This document shows positions 1-8,170 of a stretch of 64,000 bases of DNA, one piece after another; the stretch's first letter is position 1; every line of letters begins with the position of its first letter. This stretch comes from Clostridiales bacterium (GTDB lineage Bacteria > Bacillota > Clostridia > Oscillospirales > Oscillospiraceae). The DNA is taken from assembly GCA_004554585.1 (NCBI GenBank), contig SFLH01000005.1, positions 1-64,000 of the forward strand. The letters run 5' to 3'. Under the pieces are notes generated by a model that saw nothing but the letters and a program-made list of their open reading frames with translations, did not search any database and was not told where the DNA came from. The position numbers were made by a program, and so were the translations under genes.

Positions 1-135
1 GACGCGGTGAAGTGGGCTGTGGGCTCCGGCCTGGTCAACGGTGTGGAAGGCAACGCTCTGGCTCCTCAGGGCACCTCCACCCGCGCGCAGGCCGCCACCG
101 TCCTCATGCGGTTTGCCGCGGGCACTTCGTTCTAA
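1..135 (+). CDS. SLH-domain protein, C-terminal fragment
   Basis: The open frame enters from the left edge and stops at TAA 133-135, leaving 44 residues. They read as the end of an S-layer homology repeat (DAVKWAVGSGLVNGV, then TRAQAATVLMRF), the module that binds secondary cell-wall polymer. The same closing pattern ends the peptidase encoded at 15850-18903, so this is probably another exported, wall-anchored protein. The catalytic or adhesive part lies outside the window and cannot be named. Confidence 0.85.
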   Translation, partial: DAVKWAVGSGLVNGVEGNALAPQGTSTRAQAATVLMRFAAGTSF

Positions 136-174
136 CATCCCCTCGCGTGCAATCCTTCCCTCCCAATCAGCAAT

Positions 175-212
175 GGGGTCTGGTTCCAAAGGACCAGGCC
201 CCGTTGTTTTTT
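175..212 (+). terminator. Rho-independent terminator after the SLH gene
   Basis: A 10-bp stem (GGGGTCTGGT pairing with ACCAGGCCCC, one G-T wobble) is followed by GTTGTTTTTT. It lies 40 bases after the SLH stop codon. Confidence 0.85.
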
Positions 213-282
213 GTGTTTCTTTTCCATGGATATCCATTTTTGGTGAGAGGCCTGCCCCGTCAGCACGCTTTCCTGCCGGGAC

Positions 283-322
283 AAAAAGGGACGGCGCGCC
301 CGGGGCGCGCCGTCCCTTTTTG
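283..322 (-). terminator. Terminator of tRNA-Leu, symmetrical
   Basis: A long GC-rich stem (GGGACGGCGCGCC with its complement) is flanked by A-runs on one side and T-runs on the other, so it can work in both directions. It starts right at the 3' end of the minus-strand tRNA-Leu. Confidence 0.8.
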
Positions 323-406
323 GTACGGGTAGTGGGGGTCGAACCCACACGGATCGCTCCACGGGAACCTAAATCCCGCACGTCTACCAATTCCGCCATA
401 CCCGCA
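321..406 (-). tRNA. tRNA-Leu (anticodon UAG)
   Basis: The reverse complement folds as a class II tRNA. The 7-bp acceptor stem is TGCGGGT/ACCCGTA, the anticodon stem is CGGGA/TCCCG with loop TTTAGGT (anticodon TAG), a variable arm is present, the T-arm is GGTTCGACCCC-like, and CCA is encoded at 321-323. It should read CUA and other CUN leucine codons. Confidence 0.95.
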
Positions 407-595
407 TGTCAGGTTTTCCTCTCCCGCTAGGGAGAGACTGTTCTGTCATCTTACCAGCCTTCCTGCCAAAAGTCAAATAGAGTTTCCCTTTGCATTTTCA
501 GTATATATATCCGTATATTCCTCAATAATATTCATTTTTGTGGAAAATCGCCCGGGAATTTTTCCAAGTTTCTCGAATGATTATGCAGAATTCTC

Positions 596-624
596 TTGCA
601 TTTCCATGGGAATCGTGCTATGCT
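596..624 (+). promoter_or_regulatory. Probable argG promoter
   Basis: TTGCAT at 596-601 and TATGCT at 619-624 are 17 bases apart, 45 bases before the argG ATG. The gap from 407 to 595 is AT-rich. It holds nothing else I can name, and no convincing palindromic ARG box. Confidence 0.6.
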
Positions 625-669
625 TTCCTCAATGAGAAATCCAAACAAATTTTTTGGGAGGTCATTACC

Positions 670-1884
670 ATGTCTGAGATCAAAAAAGTTGTCCTCGCCT
701 ATTCCGGCGGTCTTGATACATCCATCATCATCCCTTGGCTGAAGGAGAACTACAACAACCCTGAAATCATCGCCGTCTCCGGCAACGTAGGCCAGGCCGA
801 CGAGCTGGAGGGCCTGGAAGAGAAGGCCCTGAAGACCGGCGCTTCCAAGCTCATCGTAGCCGATCTGGTGGACGAGATGGTGGACGATGTCATCATCCCC
901 TCCATGATGATGGGGGCCAACTACGAGGGCTACCTGCTGGGCACCGCCTTTGCCCGGCCCATCATCGGCAAGAAGCTGGTGGAGATCGCCCTGGCCGAGG
1001 GCGCCGACGCCGTGTGCCACGGCTGCACCGGCAAGGGCAACGACCAGGTCCGGTTCGAGCTGGCCATCAAGCGCTTTGCCCCCACCATGAAGATCATCGC
1101 CCCCTGGCGGGAGTGGGACATCAAGGGCCGTGACGAGGAGATCGACTACGCCGAGGCCCACAATGTGCCCCTGAAGATCAGCCGGGAGACCAACTACTCC
1201 AAGGACAAGAACCTCTGGCACCTGAGCCACGAGGGTCTGGACCTGGAGGACCCCGCCAACGAGCCCCAGTACGACAAGCCCGGCTTCCTGGAAATGGGCG
1301 TGTCCCCCTTCAAGGCTCCCGACGAGGCCACCTATGTGACCCTGGACTTTGAGAAGGGCGTGCCCGTGGCCCTCAACGGCGAGAAGATGAAGGCCTCCAA
1401 GATCATCGAGGGTCTGAACAAGCTGGGCGGCGAAAACGGCATCGGCCTGCTGGACATCGTAGAGAACCGGCTGGTGGGCATGAAGGACCGGGGCGTGTAC
1501 GAGACCCCCGGCGGCACCATTCTCTACCGGGCCCATGAGGTTCTGGAGATGATCACCCTGGACAAGGACACCAAGCACATGAAGCAGAAGCTGGCCATCG
1601 ACTGGGCCGACCTGCTGTACAACGGCAAGTGGTTCACCCCCCTGCGGGAGGCCCTGCAGGCCTTCGTCCTGGACACCCAGAAGCACGTCACCGGCACCGT
1701 GAAGCTGAAGCTGTACAAGGGCAACATCATCACCTCCTCCGTCACCTCCCCCGAGAGCCTGTACTCGGAGAAGCTGGTCACCTTCGAGGAGAGCGACTAC
1801 AACCAGAACGACGCCACTGGCTTCATCAACCTCTGGGGTCTGCCCGACACTGTCCAGGCTCTGAGAGATCTTGGCAAACTTTGA
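670..1884 (+). CDS. argG: Argininosuccinate synthase
   Basis: This cytosolic enzyme joins citrulline and aspartate, using ATP, to give argininosuccinate, the penultimate arginine step. The 404-residue length is usual. The N-terminal ATP-pyrophosphatase loop SGGLDT sits at residues 12-17, followed by typical ArgG blocks such as GCTGKGNDQVRFE and EGLDLEDP. The ATG at 670 is chosen because GGGAGG lies 9 bases before it; the open frame continues further upstream but without a ribosome site. It is the first gene of the arginine cluster and has its own promoter. It is separated from argH by an unusual hairpin-rich spacer. Confidence 0.97.
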   Translation: MSEIKKVVLAYSGGLDTSIIIPWLKENYNNPEIIAVSGNVGQADELEGLEEKALKTGASKLIVADLVDEMVDDVIIPSMMMGANYEGYLLGTAFARPIIGKKLVEIALAEGADAVCHGCTGKGNDQVRFELAIKRFAPTMKIIAPWREWDIKGRDEEIDYAEAHNVPLKISRETNYSKDKNLWHLSHEGLDLEDPANEPQYDKPGFLEMGVSPFKAPDEATYVTLDFEKGVPVALNGEKMKASKIIEGLNKLGGENGIGLLDIVENRLVGMKDRGVYETPGGTILYRAHEVLEMITLDKDTKHMKQKLAIDWADLLYNGKWFTPLREALQAFVLDTQKHVTGTVKLKLYKGNIITSSVTSPESLYSEKLVTFEESDYNQNDATGFINLWGLPDTVQALRDLGKL

Positions 1885-1890
1885 GATAAT

Positions 1891-2072
1891 GAAATTTTGA
1901 ACCCGCTGCGCTGGGCTTCAAAATTTGAGGATTGCAGTCCGAACTGCGCCTGGCGGGGCCAGGCACGCCCGGACTGAGAAGAATTTTTTCCCCGGCGGAG
2001 CCGGGGAAAAAAGGATTGAATTTGATTTCCCGCCCTGCGGGGCGGGAAACTCTGCGAGGCTTTTGGGCTGCG
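1891..2072 (+). repeat. Multi-hairpin element, copy A (argG-argH spacer)
   Basis: The element begins 6 bases after the argG stop. It contains four ordered hairpins. H1 is AAATTTTGAA with its complement, capped by CCCGCTGCGCTGGG. H2 is CAGTCCG/CGGACTG enclosing a CCTGG/CCAGG hairpin. H3 is a T-rich and A-rich stem around CCGGC-GGA-GCCGG. H4 is TTTCCCGCC/GGCGGGAAA. It ends with a conserved tail around CTCTGCGAGGC. A diverged copy with the same order lies at 6686-6886. I do not recognise it as a known RNA family. It could be a cis-acting RNA or a mosaic palindromic repeat. Confidence 0.8.
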
Positions 2073-2182
2073 TCCCTGGTTTGGAGGACGGCTCGGGAGT
2101 CTGTATGACAGAAAAACTATGGCGGGGGGCAGGATCGTTGGGTCCTGCTCTGCGCCGTTCTATAGGAAAGGAACAGTTGCTT

Positions 2183-3565
2183 ATGAAATTATGGGCTGGA
2201 CGGTTTCAGAAGGAAACCGACGATCAGGTCAACGACTTTAACTCCTCCATTTCCTTTGACGCCCGCCTGTACCGGCAGGATATCACCGGCTCCATCGCCC
2301 ACGCCACCATGCTGGGCGAGCAGGGGATCATCGCCAAGGAAGAGGCTGCAAAGATCGTGGAGACGTTAAAGGTCCTTCTCCAGGAGATCGAGGACGGCAA
2401 GGTGGAATTCACCAAGGACAGCGAGGACATCCACATGAACATGGAGGTCCTGCTCACCCAGCGCATCGGGGCCACCGGCAAGCGCCTGCACACCGCCCGC
2501 AGCCGGAACGACCAGGTGGCCGTGGACTTCCGCCTCTTCGTCAAGGAGGAAATCCCCGTCATTGTGAAGATGCTCCTGGACCTGGAAAAGGCCCTCATCC
2601 GCCAGGCGGAGGCCAACCTGGACGCCGTCATGCCCGGCTACACCCACCTGCAGCGGGCCCAGCCCATCACCTTTGCCCACGCCATGATGGCCTATGCCAA
2701 CATGTTCCGCCGGGACATCACCCGGCTGGAGGACTGCCGGGCCCGGCTGGACGAGTCCCCCCTGGGCTCCGGTGCCCTGGCCACCTCCACCCACCCGGTG
2801 GACCGGTTCCGCACAGCCCAGCTGCTGGGCTTCCAGAAGCCCATGGACAACTCCCTGGACGGGGTGTCCGACCGGGACTTTGCCATCGAGTTCCTCTCCG
2901 CCTGCTCCATCCTGATGATGCACCTGTCCCGGTTCTCGGAGGAGCTCATCCTCTGGTGCAGCTGGGAGTTTAAGTTCATCGAGCTGGACGACGCCTACGC
3001 CACCGGCTCGTCCATCATGCCCCAGAAGAAGAACCCCGACGTGGCCGAGCTGGTTCGGGGCAAGACCGGGCGGGTGTACGGCTCCCTCATCACCCTGCTC
3101 ACCGTCATGAAGGGCATCCCCCTGGCCTATAACAAGGACATGCAGGAGGACAAGGAGCCCGTCTTTGACACCATCGACACGGTGGAGCTCTGCCTGCCCG
3201 TCTTCACCGCCATGATCGACACCCTCACCGTCAACCGGGCCAACATGCGCCAGGCAGCCAACGGCGGCTTCATCTCCGCCACCGACTGCGCTGACTACCT
3301 GGCCAAGAAGGGCATGCCCTTCCGGGAGGCCTACGGCATCGTGGGCAAGCTGGTGGGCCACTGTGTGGACACCGGCCACTCTCTGGAGACCCTGCCCTTA
3401 GAGGAGTATCAGAAGGTCTCCCCCTACTTCGAGGCCGACGTCTACGACGCCCTGTCCCTGGAGTCCTGCGTAAACGGCCGGAAGGTCTACGGCGGCCCGG
3501 CCCCGGAGGCGGTGAAGGTCCAGATCGCCAACCTGAAATCCTTTGTCCAGGAGCGTGAAGCATGA
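2183..3565 (+). CDS. argH: Argininosuccinate lyase
   Basis: It cleaves argininosuccinate to arginine and fumarate, the last step of the pathway. The family signature SSIMPQKKNPD is present, placing the catalytic serine near residue 277, and the 460-residue length is normal. The start at 2183 is supported by AGGAAAGG about 11 bases upstream. The frame is open back to 1925, but that part overlaps the hairpin element and has no lyase similarity. The stop overlaps the argC start by 4 bases, indicating translational coupling. Confidence 0.97.
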   Translation: MKLWAGRFQKETDDQVNDFNSSISFDARLYRQDITGSIAHATMLGEQGIIAKEEAAKIVETLKVLLQEIEDGKVEFTKDSEDIHMNMEVLLTQRIGATGKRLHTARSRNDQVAVDFRLFVKEEIPVIVKMLLDLEKALIRQAEANLDAVMPGYTHLQRAQPITFAHAMMAYANMFRRDITRLEDCRARLDESPLGSGALATSTHPVDRFRTAQLLGFQKPMDNSLDGVSDRDFAIEFLSACSILMMHLSRFSEELILWCSWEFKFIELDDAYATGSSIMPQKKNPDVAELVRGKTGRVYGSLITLLTVMKGIPLAYNKDMQEDKEPVFDTIDTVELCLPVFTAMIDTLTVNRANMRQAANGGFISATDCADYLAKKGMPFREAYGIVGKLVGHCVDTGHSLETLPLEEYQKVSPYFEADVYDALSLESCVNGRKVYGGPAPEAVKVQIANLKSFVQEREA

Positions 3566-4494
3566 AACCTGTGGTATTCATCGACGGCCGGGAAGGTACC
3601 ACCGGCCTGCAAATTTACGACCGTTTGACCCCCCGGCAGGACATTGAGCTGCTGCTCATCGACGAGGAAAAGCGCAAGGACCCGGCAGAGCGGAAAAAGT
3701 GCCTCAACGCCGCCGACCTGGTCTTCCTCTGCCTGCCTGACGACGCGGCCCGGGAGGCGGTGGCCATGATCGACAACCCCAACACCCGGGTCATCGACGC
3801 CTCCACCGCCCACCGCACAGCCCCCGGTTGGGACTACGGGTTCCCAGAGCTCTCCGCCAAGCACAGGCAGGCCATAGTCCAGTCCAAGCGGGTGGCCAAC
3901 CCCGGCTGCCACGCCTCGGGCTTTATCTCCTCGGTCTATCCCCTGGTCCAGCTGGGGCTTATCCCCCCGGACCTTCCCCTGTGCGCCTACTCCCTGACCG
4001 GCTACTCCGGCGGCGGCAAGAAACTCATCGCCGAGTACCAGGACCCCAACCGGGACCCCCGCCACGCCTCCGCCCGGATCTACGGCACCACCCTTCACCA
4101 CAAGCACCTGCCGGAAATGGTCCACGTGTGCGGCTTGGAGGCACCCCCGGTGTTCCACCCCATTCTGGGGGACTACATCCAGGGCATGGCCACCACCGTC
4201 ATGCTGCGCAACGACACCCTGCCCGGCGGGCCCACGGCGTATAACATCTACTCCGTGCTGGAAGCCTATTACGAGGGCCAGCAGTTCGTCTCTGTGGCCC
4301 CCTTCGGCGGGGATGAGTCCGTCATCTATTCCGACACCCTGGTGGGCACCAACCAACTGCGGCTGATCGTCTGCGGCCACGAGGAGCAGACCACCATCAC
4401 CGCCCTGTTCGACAACCTGGGCAAAGGGGCTTCCGGCGCGGCGGTGCAGAACATGAACCTAATGCTGGGCTTTGACGAGGGCGAGGGTCTGTAA
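3562..4494 (+). CDS. argC: N-acetyl-gamma-glutamyl-phosphate reductase (short type)
   Basis: It reduces N-acetylglutamyl phosphate to the semialdehyde with NADPH, the third arginine step. The catalytic cysteine lies in ANPGCHASG (Cys116). At 310 residues it fits the shorter AGPR type rather than the roughly 340-residue type. The ATG overlaps the argH stop, so the two are co-translated. An atypical N-terminus (VFIDGREGTTGLQIYDRL) is normal for the short type. Confidence 0.95.
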   Translation: MKPVVFIDGREGTTGLQIYDRLTPRQDIELLLIDEEKRKDPAERKKCLNAADLVFLCLPDDAAREAVAMIDNPNTRVIDASTAHRTAPGWDYGFPELSAKHRQAIVQSKRVANPGCHASGFISSVYPLVQLGLIPPDLPLCAYSLTGYSGGGKKLIAEYQDPNRDPRHASARIYGTTLHHKHLPEMVHVCGLEAPPVFHPILGDYIQGMATTVMLRNDTLPGGPTAYNIYSVLEAYYEGQQFVSVAPFGGDESVIYSDTLVGTNQLRLIVCGHEEQTTITALFDNLGKGASGAAVQNMNLMLGFDEGEGL

Positions 4495-4554
4495 GCCCTG
4501 CCCCCACGCTCCGCGACCCATAAATACCGATTCTCTTCCAAGGAGGTTTTTTCC

Positions 4555-5790
4555 ATGAACATCATTTCCGGCGGCGTCACCGCGCCCCAGGGATTCAAGG
4601 CCGCTGGCATCCACTGCGGCATCAAGGACAACTTCACCACCCCCCAGCCGGAGAAGAAGGACCTGGCCATGATCCTCTCCGACGTGCCCTGTGCCGCTGC
4701 GGGCACCTACACCCGCAACGTGGTCAAGGCCGACCCCGTCCTGCTGACCATGGAGCACCTGGCCGACCACCAGGCCCGGGGCATCATCTTTGACAGCGGC
4801 AACGCCAACGCCTGCGCCCCCAAGGGCATGGAGAACGCCCAGCGCATGGCTCAGGCCGCCGCCCAGGCCACCGGCCTGGCCCCCCAGGACTTCGCCGTCT
4901 GCTCCACGGGCATCATCGGCGTGGAGCTGAACATCGCCGCCATCGAGGCTGGCGTGCCTCCCCTGGTTTCTGCCCTGGCGGACACCCCCCAGGCCTCCCA
5001 GGATGCCGCCCACGCCATCCTCACCACCGACCTGAAGATCAAGGAGATTGCCGTGACCACGGAAATCGGCGGCAAGACCGTCACCATCGGCGCCATCGCC
5101 AAGGGCTCCGGCATGATCCACCCCAACATGGGCACCATGCTCTGCGGCGTCACCACCGACTGTGCCATTGACCCCGCCCTGCTCCAGGACATGCTTCGGC
5201 TGGCCGTGACCAAGACTTTCAACCGCATCACCGTGGATGGAGATACTTCCACCAACGACACCTGCATCGTCCTGGCCAATGGCCTGGCCGGCAACGCCCC
5301 TATCACTGGCCCGGGTGCCGATTACGACGCCTTCCTGGCCGCTCTGCGCTACGTCTGTGAGTACGAAGCCAAGATGATCGCCAGCGACGGCGAGGGCGCC
5401 GGCCGGCTGGTCACCTGCACCGTGGAGGGGGCTGAGAGCGAGGAGCAGGCCGAGCTCATGGCCAAGGCCGTGGTCCGCTCTCCCCTGGTCAAGTGCGCCG
5501 TCTTCGGCACCGACGCCAACTGGGGCCGGGTGCTGTGCGCTGTGGGCTACTCCGGGGCCCAGTTTGACCCCAAGGATGTCCAGGTGAAGTTCCTCTCCCA
5601 AGCCGGCGAGCTGCTGGTGTGCGCCGGGGGCCAGGGCGTGCCCTTTGACGAGGACGTGGCCAAAAAGGTCCTGTCCCAGGACGAAATCACCATCCTGGTC
5701 ACCCTCACCGCCGGCCAGGCCTCCTGCTCCTGCTGGGGCTGTGACCTGACCTATGACTACGTGAAGATCAACGGCGACTACCGCAGCTGA
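4555..5790 (+). CDS. argJ: Bifunctional ornithine acetyltransferase / N-acetylglutamate synthase
   Basis: ArgJ moves the acetyl group from N-acetylornithine to glutamate, recycling acetyl and removing the need for ArgE. Bifunctional forms also acetylate glutamate from acetyl-CoA. The precursor (411 residues) is expected to cleave itself before the nucleophilic threonine in NMGTMLCGVTTD (Thr194). Most family members have Ala-Thr here; this one has Gly-Thr. A strong AAGGAGG precedes the ATG. No argA or argE is seen nearby, so the cyclic route is likely; whether this ArgJ is mono- or bifunctional is not visible. Confidence 0.95.
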   Translation: MNIISGGVTAPQGFKAAGIHCGIKDNFTTPQPEKKDLAMILSDVPCAAAGTYTRNVVKADPVLLTMEHLADHQARGIIFDSGNANACAPKGMENAQRMAQAAAQATGLAPQDFAVCSTGIIGVELNIAAIEAGVPPLVSALADTPQASQDAAHAILTTDLKIKEIAVTTEIGGKTVTIGAIAKGSGMIHPNMGTMLCGVTTDCAIDPALLQDMLRLAVTKTFNRITVDGDTSTNDTCIVLANGLAGNAPITGPGADYDAFLAALRYVCEYEAKMIASDGEGAGRLVTCTVEGAESEEQAELMAKAVVRSPLVKCAVFGTDANWGRVLCAVGYSGAQFDPKDVQVKFLSQAGELLVCAGGQGVPFDEDVAKKVLSQDEITILVTLTAGQASCSCWGCDLTYDYVKINGDYRS

Positions 5791-5819
5791 GCACGCCGAA
5801 GGAGAGAGGAAGATCCCCC

Positions 5820-6680
5820 ATGGATAAAAACGATTATATGGAGCGCTCCACCGTCCTGGTGGAGGCGCTGCCTTACATTCAAAAATACTATGGCAAGACC
5901 GTGGTCATCAAATACGGCGGCAACGCCATGATCTCTGAGGAACTGCGGGGGGCAGTCATCAGCGACATCATCCTCCTGCACTTGGTCGGGGTCCGGGTGG
6001 TCATGGTCCACGGCGGCGGGCCGGAGATCGGCCACATGCTGGAGAAGATCGGCAAGCAGTCCCGGTTTGTGGACGGCCTGCGCTACACCGACGAGGAGAC
6101 CATGGACATCGTCCAGCAGGTGCTGTGCGGCAAGGTCAACAAGCACCTGGTCTCCATCATCAACAACCTGGGTGGCAAGGCCATCGGCCTGTGCGGCCTG
6201 GACGGGGCCCTCTTCCAGGCCAAGAAGCTGGACGAGAAGTACGGCCTGGTGGGCAAGATCGTGAAGGTAGCCCCCCAGGTGGTCAACGACGCCCTCACCT
6301 GCGGCTATATCCCCGTGGTCTCCACAGTTGCCCTGGGCATTGACAACGACACCGCCTATAACATCAACGCCGACACGGCCGCGGCCGAGCTGGCCATCTC
6401 CCTGGGGGCAGAAAAGCTCATCCTGCTCACCGATGTGCGGGGCGTGCTGCGGGACCCCAAGGACAACGACACCCTCATCCGCCAGATCCGCCTGGAAGAA
6501 GTCCCCAGCCTGCTGTCCAGCGGGGTGATCGGCGGGGGCATGATCCCCAAGATCCAGTGCTGCGTCAACGCCCTGGAACACGGGGTCCACCGCACCCACA
6601 TCCTGGACGGGCGCATCCCCCACTCCATCCTTACCGAGATGCTCTCCCACCAGGGCATTGGCACCATGATCTGGGAATAA
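5820..6680 (+). CDS. argB: Acetylglutamate kinase
   Basis: It phosphorylates N-acetylglutamate with ATP, the second step and usual feedback point of the pathway. It has an amino-acid-kinase fold: KYGGNAM near residues 30-36, MVHGGGPEI near 61-69, and the C-terminal GGGMIPKI block. The 286-residue length is typical, and the N-terminal stretch before the core (MDKNDYMERSTVLVEALPYI) resembles the extension of arginine-sensitive hexameric kinases. Sensitivity is therefore an inference. AAGGAGAGAGGA precedes the start. A second copy of the hairpin element begins 5 bases after the stop. Confidence 0.96.
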   Translation: MDKNDYMERSTVLVEALPYIQKYYGKTVVIKYGGNAMISEELRGAVISDIILLHLVGVRVVMVHGGGPEIGHMLEKIGKQSRFVDGLRYTDEETMDIVQQVLCGKVNKHLVSIINNLGGKAIGLCGLDGALFQAKKLDEKYGLVGKIVKVAPQVVNDALTCGYIPVVSTVALGIDNDTAYNINADTAAAELAISLGAEKLILLTDVRGVLRDPKDNDTLIRQIRLEEVPSLLSSGVIGGGMIPKIQCCVNALEHGVHRTHILDGRIPHSILTEMLSHQGIGTMIWE

Positions 6681-6685
6681 AAAAA

Positions 6686-6886
6686 GAATTTTTGAACCCG
6701 CTGCGCTGGGCTTCAAAAATTAGGGGAATGCAGCCGACTGCGCGCAAACCATGGCCGCACAGCGGCCATGGTTCACACTTGCGGCTGAGAAGTATTTTTT
6801 CACCGGCGGAGCCGGCGAAAAAATGCATTGGAATTACTTTTCCCGTCTGCGGACGGGAAAAGTCTGCGAGGCGTTTGCCGCTGCGG
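6686..6886 (+). repeat. Multi-hairpin element, copy B (argB-argD spacer)
   Basis: The hairpin order and conserved loops match the copy at 1891-2072: AATTTTTGAA with its complement around CCCGCTGCGCTGGG; CAGCCG/CGGCTG enclosing a long AACCATGGCCG/CGGCCATGGTT hairpin; a T-rich/A-rich stem around CCGGC-GGA-GCCGG; TTTTCCCGTC/GACGGGAAAA; and the tail around TCTGCGAGGC. Several stem differences between the copies are compensatory. The inner hairpin of H2 is unrelated in sequence but remains a hairpin. Confidence 0.8.
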
Positions 6887-6966
6887 CGGCAGGGGATTCT
6901 CGCTGTTTTGACAGGAAAGAACCGTGCCAGTACGCACACATTGATTTGTAAAAAGGAGTGAGAGCC

Positions 6967-8145
6967 GTGACGTTTGAAGAACTGAAAGCGATGGACGAGA
7001 CCTATGTCATGCACACCTATGGGCGTTTCCCGGTGGATATCGACCACGGGGAGGGAGCTACCCTATACAGTCTATCCGGGCGAAAGTACATCGACTTTAC
7101 CAGCGGCATCGGGGTCAATTCCCTGGGCTACGCCAACCCCCAATGGATCGCCGCCATCACGGCTCAGATCGCCAAGCTGGGGCACATCTCCAACCTCTTC
7201 TACACCCAGCCGGGGGCCCTGCTGGCCAAAGAGCTGTGCACCCGCAGCGGCATGTCCAAGGTCTTTTTCGGCAACTCCGGAGCAGAGTCCAACGAGGCCA
7301 TGATCAAGGTGGCCCGGAAGTATAGCTTTGACAAGTACGGCAAGGGGCGCAGCACGATTATCACCCTCAACCGCTCCTTCCACGGCCGCACCATCACCAC
7401 CCTCACCGCCACCGGCCAGGACAGCTACCACAACTACTTCTTCCCCTTCAACGAGGCCTTCCGCTACGCCGACCCCACCCTGGAGAGCATCCAGGCCCAG
7501 GCGGGTGACGACGTGTGCGCCGTCATGGTGGAGCTCATCCAGGGCGAGGGCGGCCTGAACCCCCTGGACAAGGCCATGGTCCAGGACCTGGCCGGCCTGT
7601 GCCAGAAAAACGACTGGCTGCTGCTGGTGGATGAGGTCCAGACGGGCATCGGCCGCACAGGCAGCCTCTTTGCCTTCCAGCAGTTCGGCATCCAGCCTGA
7701 CGTGGTCTCCTTCGCCAAGGGGATCGCCGGAGGCCTGCCCCTGGGGGGCATCCTCACCAACGAGAAGTGCTCTGCCGTCCTCACCCCCGGCACCCACGGC
7801 TCCACCTTCGGGGCAAACCCTGTCTCCACCGCCGCGGGCCTGGCCGTGCTGGAGACCATCGACCAGGCCTTCCTGGACCAGGTCCAGGAGAAGGGGGCCT
7901 ACCTGCGGGCGGGCATCCAGGCCATCGGCTGCCCGGAGCTGGGCGACGTGGTGGGCATGGGCCTCATGCTGGGCATCGACGTGAAGGGAGCGCGCACCAA
8001 TAAGGAGCTGGCCCGCCTTCTCATCGACAACGGCCTGCTATGCCTGACCGCCGGGGACCGGCTGCGCCTGCTGCCCCCTCTGGTCATCACCAAGGACGAG
8101 ATCGACGAGGGTCTGGCCATTCTGAAGCAGACCCTCATGGGATAA
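6967..8145 (+). CDS. argD: Acetylornithine aminotransferase
   Basis: This PLP enzyme converts N-acetylglutamate semialdehyde to N-acetylornithine with glutamate as amino donor. It is a class III aminotransferase: the PLP lysine is in SFAKGIAGGLPLGG (Lys251), with LLVDEVQTGIGRTG before it. GTG 6967 is preferred because AAAAGGAG at 6951-6958 lies 8 bases upstream; the in-frame GTG at 6958 overlaps that ribosome site. The protein is 392 residues. It is followed by argF after 25 bases, so the two form one unit. Confidence 0.94.
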   Translation: MTFEELKAMDETYVMHTYGRFPVDIDHGEGATLYSLSGRKYIDFTSGIGVNSLGYANPQWIAAITAQIAKLGHISNLFYTQPGALLAKELCTRSGMSKVFFGNSGAESNEAMIKVARKYSFDKYGKGRSTIITLNRSFHGRTITTLTATGQDSYHNYFFPFNEAFRYADPTLESIQAQAGDDVCAVMVELIQGEGGLNPLDKAMVQDLAGLCQKNDWLLLVDEVQTGIGRTGSLFAFQQFGIQPDVVSFAKGIAGGLPLGGILTNEKCSAVLTPGTHGSTFGANPVSTAAGLAVLETIDQAFLDQVQEKGAYLRAGIQAIGCPELGDVVGMGLMLGIDVKGARTNKELARLLIDNGLLCLTAGDRLRLLPPLVITKDEIDEGLAILKQTLMG

Positions 8146-8170
8146 GAGAGAAAAAGGAGAGACAACTTCT

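Noticed and set aside
480..600. Possible ArgR operator (ARG box) before argG
   Set aside because: AT-rich TGCAT and AATGATTATGCA fragments are present, but no symmetrical box with the expected spacing could be drawn.
532..1686. A 384-codon minus-strand frame opposite argG
   Set aside because: Same shadow composition; argG is unmistakable on the plus strand. Similar long antisense frames opposite argH, argC, argJ, lepA, cysS and the ABC genes were rejected for the same reason.
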